The position numbers and the translations under genes were made by a program. 64,000 nucleotides of DNA from the NCBI RefSeq assembly GCF_003966125.1, contig NZ_RXMA01000014.1:62001-126000 (forward strand), given 5' to 3'. Under the pieces are notes generated by a model, which was not told the DNA's origin, searched no databases, and saw nothing but the letters and a program-made list of their open reading frames with translations. Numbering within the stretch: position 1 is the stretch's first letter; each line of letters begins with the position of its first letter. The stretch comes from Azospirillum griseum. Lineage in GTDB: Bacteria > Pseudomonadota > Alphaproteobacteria > Azospirillales > Azospirillaceae. This document shows, one piece after another, positions 62,208-64,000 of the stretch.

Positions 62208-63649
62208 CAGAAGCCCTCCGCTTCGGTCCATTCGTCGCCCAGCAGTTCCGGCGTCGCGAAATCGATCAGCCGCTGCCAATGATGGTCGTAATCCTCGGTG
62301 AACAGGGCGGCGGTGATGCTGTCGGCCAGCCGCTCCGCCCCGGCGCTGATGCCGGGAATGTCGCCCGTCACCTTGCCGTGGCTGAGCACGGCGGCAAAAT
62401 TGAAGGCGTGGACCCGGTTCAGCCAGGGGGCGGCACCGGGGGTGCGCTCCAGAAACTCGAAATCCGCCCCGAGATAGGGGTGCAGGGCGAACTCGCTGTT
62501 CTCCTGACCCGGCGGGGTGAAGCGGTCGCGCCACAGCAGCGTGTGGCGGGCGATCTCCGCCAATTCGGGCCGCTGCGCCCAATCGACGGCGAAGCCGGTG
62601 GCCAGCACCACATGATCGACCGTGACCGTGCCGCGCCCGGTGCGCAGCCGCAACCGCCCACCCTCCGGCTCCGCCGCCTCAATCGGGCAGCGCGTCAGCA
62701 GGGCGAAATTGGCGTGGCGCGAGCAGCGCAGCATCGAGTTGTGCGGGGCCGGAACGCCGGTTTCGGCGATGTACTGGTTGTAGGCCCAACGCTGTTCGTC
62801 GGTCAGGGTGTGAAAGGCCAGCACGTTGCCGGGATGCCCGGCCCCCAACCCCTTGTTGATGCGCGGCAGTTCCGCCCGGCGCACCAGCATGTAGACCTTG
62901 GCCGCGCCCTGCTCCAGCGCTTCGGCGGCGTTGTCCACCGCCCCGGCCCCGGCCCCCAGAACCGCCACGGTCTTGCCGCGCAGGGCGGCGAAATCGATGG
63001 TCTCGTGCGCGTGGCTCCAAAAACGCTTGTCCACCGCGCGCCAGAAGGGCGGGATGAAGGGGCCGCCCAGCCCGTCGCGCCCGTTGGCCAGAATGACCCG
63101 CCGCGCGCGCACCCGTCGCGCCCCCTCCGGCCCGGCCAGATCGAGCGTCACCCCGTCGGCGTCACCGGTCAGGCCGGTCAACGCCGTGCCGTTCTCCACC
63201 GGCGGGTTGGTGACGCGGCGGTACCAAGTGAGATACTCCAGCCATTGCAGGCGCGGGATGCGGTGCAGCGTCTCCCACGCCACCCGGCCGAATTGCGCCT
63301 CGTACCAGGCGCGGAAGGTCAGGTTGGGCAGCCCCAGCGCCGGGCCGGTCAGCGTCTTGGGCGAGCGCAGGGTTTCCATGCGGGCGTAGGTCGCCCACGG
63401 CCCTTCGCGGCCCGGCGGGGCGCGGTCGAACAGCCGGATGTTGGAAATACCCACCTTGCGCAGGGCGAAGGCGGCGGTCAACCCGGCCATGCCCGCGCCG
63501 ATGATGGCGACGTCCAGCGCGCCGTCCTGCGGCGGGACCCAATCGGCGGGCGGCAAGGTCAACAGATCCAGGTCGCGGGCGAGCCGCGCTTCCAACGCCT
63601 CCAGGGAGCGGGGGCCGTGGTCGATGCGGTCGTCAAAAATATCGGTCAT
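62207..63649 (-). CDS. FAD/NAD(P)-dependent flavin monooxygenase
   Basis: From ATG 63649 the 480-residue protein has two dinucleotide-binding motifs (AIIGAGMAGL near residue 48 and VAVLGAGAGAVD near 225), as in flavoprotein monooxygenases and thioredoxin-reductase-like oxidases, and a WATYARMETLRSPKTLTGP motif near 85. It is likely to N- or S-oxygenate, or to do a Baeyer-Villiger-type oxidation. Adjacent genes make a sulfur or amine substrate plausible. It overlaps the CMD-AhpD gene by 1 bp. Confidence 0.82.
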   Translation of the reverse strand: MTDIFDDRIDHGPRSLEALEARLARDLDLLTLPPADWVPPQDGALDVAIIGAGMAGLTAAFALRKVGISNIRLFDRAPPGREGPWATYARMETLRSPKTLTGPALGLPNLTFRAWYEAQFGRVAWETLHRIPRLQWLEYLTWYRRVTNPPVENGTALTGLTGDADGVTLDLAGPEGARRVRARRVILANGRDGLGGPFIPPFWRAVDKRFWSHAHETIDFAALRGKTVAVLGAGAGAVDNAAEALEQGAAKVYMLVRRAELPRINKGLGAGHPGNVLAFHTLTDEQRWAYNQYIAETGVPAPHNSMLRCSRHANFALLTRCPIEAAEPEGGRLRLRTGRGTVTVDHVVLATGFAVDWAQRPELAEIARHTLLWRDRFTPPGQENSEFALHPYLGADFEFLERTPGAAPWLNRVHAFNFAAVLSHGKVTGDIPGISAGAERLADSITAALFTEDYDHHWQRLIDFATPELLGDEWTEAEGF

Positions 63650-63765
63650 AACACACACAATCCTGTCCGTGGCGGACCGCCGCTGAACGCGGCTTGTTTG
63701 TCCGGGGCCTGTTTGTCCGGGGGGTGTCTCCAACCCTCCTGAAGGAACGATCCGGCAGTTGGTCT

Positions 63766-64000
63766 TCAGGCCGCCTGGGCACCGCCCAGATAGGCGTCGC
63801 GGATCTGCGGGTCGCGGGCCAGATCGGCGGCGGGGCCGGACAACGCGATGCGCCCGGTTTGCAGCACATAGCCGTGATGGGCGATCTGCAAGGCAAGGCT
63901 GGCGTTCTGTTCGACCATGAAGACGCTGACGCCCTGCCCGTTGATGGTCTGGATCATCTCCAGCACGCGGTCGACGTGCAGCGGCGACAGGCCCATGGTC
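63766..64000 (-). CDS. ABC transporter ATP-binding protein, LivF type, C-terminal part
   Basis: Only the C-terminal 78 or so residues are in the window; the gene continues past 64000. The visible part has MGLSP after the Walker B region, VSVFMVEQNASLALQIAHHGYVL and the ending DAYLGG, all typical of LivF. It belongs to another LIV-type transporter, of which this would be the last gene, and lies 116 bp before the flavin monooxygenase on the same strand. Confidence 0.87.
   Translation of the reverse strand, partial: TMGLSPLHVDRVLEMIQTINGQGVSVFMVEQNASLALQIAHHGYVLQTGRIALSGPAADLARDPQIRDAYLGGAQAA

Noticed and set aside
1..64000. CRISPR arrays, rRNA or tRNA genes
   Set aside because: No regularly spaced direct repeats and no recognisable structural RNA sequence were found by eye; a tRNA missed by eye remains possible.

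Overview
The window is GC-rich, tightly packed chromosomal DNA of an alphaproteobacterium, most likely a plant- or soil-associated member of the Rhodospirillales/Azospirillum type. Three regulatory signatures support the class: a LexA box of the form GTTC-N7-GTTC before umuDC, BioR boxes (TTATAGATAA) before bioY-bioB and bioR, and Aap-type amino-acid permeases. The genus is inference. There are about 60 protein genes, no rRNA, tRNA or CRISPR array that I can recognise, and no intact mobile element.

Layout. (1) 1-8.6 kb: amine/amide catabolism, with a ureohydrolase (cut by the edge), a flavin amine oxidase, a TetR regulator and an amidase on the minus strand, and a divergent MFS transporter, aldehyde dehydrogenase and outer-membrane channel on the plus strand. 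The TetR gene and the divergent promoter share a near-identical 12-bp operator-like site. (2) 8.7-12.7 kb: an APC permease, a divergent AraC regulator and a cytosolic PAS chemoreceptor. (3) 12.9-25.9 kb: an indole-3-acetic acid (IAA) degradation locus. It holds iacHABCDEFG in one operon, iacI, the MarR regulator iacR, a LysR regulator, and a ring-cleavage operon (maleylacetate reductase, hydroxyquinol-type intradiol dioxygenase, aldehyde dehydrogenase). One LysR-type box recurs at the promoters of the ring-cleavage operon, iacI and iacH. (4) 26.4-31.6 kb: a branched-chain-type ABC transporter whose last ATPase is fused to a complete hemerythrin domain, the most unusual protein here. (5) 31.6-36.2 kb: an AraC regulator, then an ornithine-cyclodeaminase-like protein, a RidA protein and a FAD amine oxidase. 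(6) 36.5-38.8 kb: bioB, bioY and their regulator bioR.

(7) 39-47.4 kb: organosulfur scavenging, with two luciferase-type monooxygenases, an SfnC/DszC-type flavin monooxygenase, one permease/ATPase pair and three binding proteins. (8) 47.7-51.2 kb: Aap-type amino-acid transporter genes without an ATPase. (9) 51.3-53.0 kb: SOS-regulated umuDC. (10) 53.0-60.8 kb: a nitroreductase, a small membrane protein, tauABC, tauD, an O-acetylhomoserine sulfhydrylase and a 2-oxoglutarate oxygenase. (11) 61.1-64 kb: a fused CMD/AhpD-like protein, a flavin monooxygenase and the end of another LivF ATPase.

Taken together the region reads as a rhizosphere nutrient island. IAA is probably imported and oxidised to ring-cleavage products, while sulfonates and taurine supply sulfite that, once reduced, is fixed by the sulfhydrylase. 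All functional names rest on recognising protein families by eye; no database search was run.
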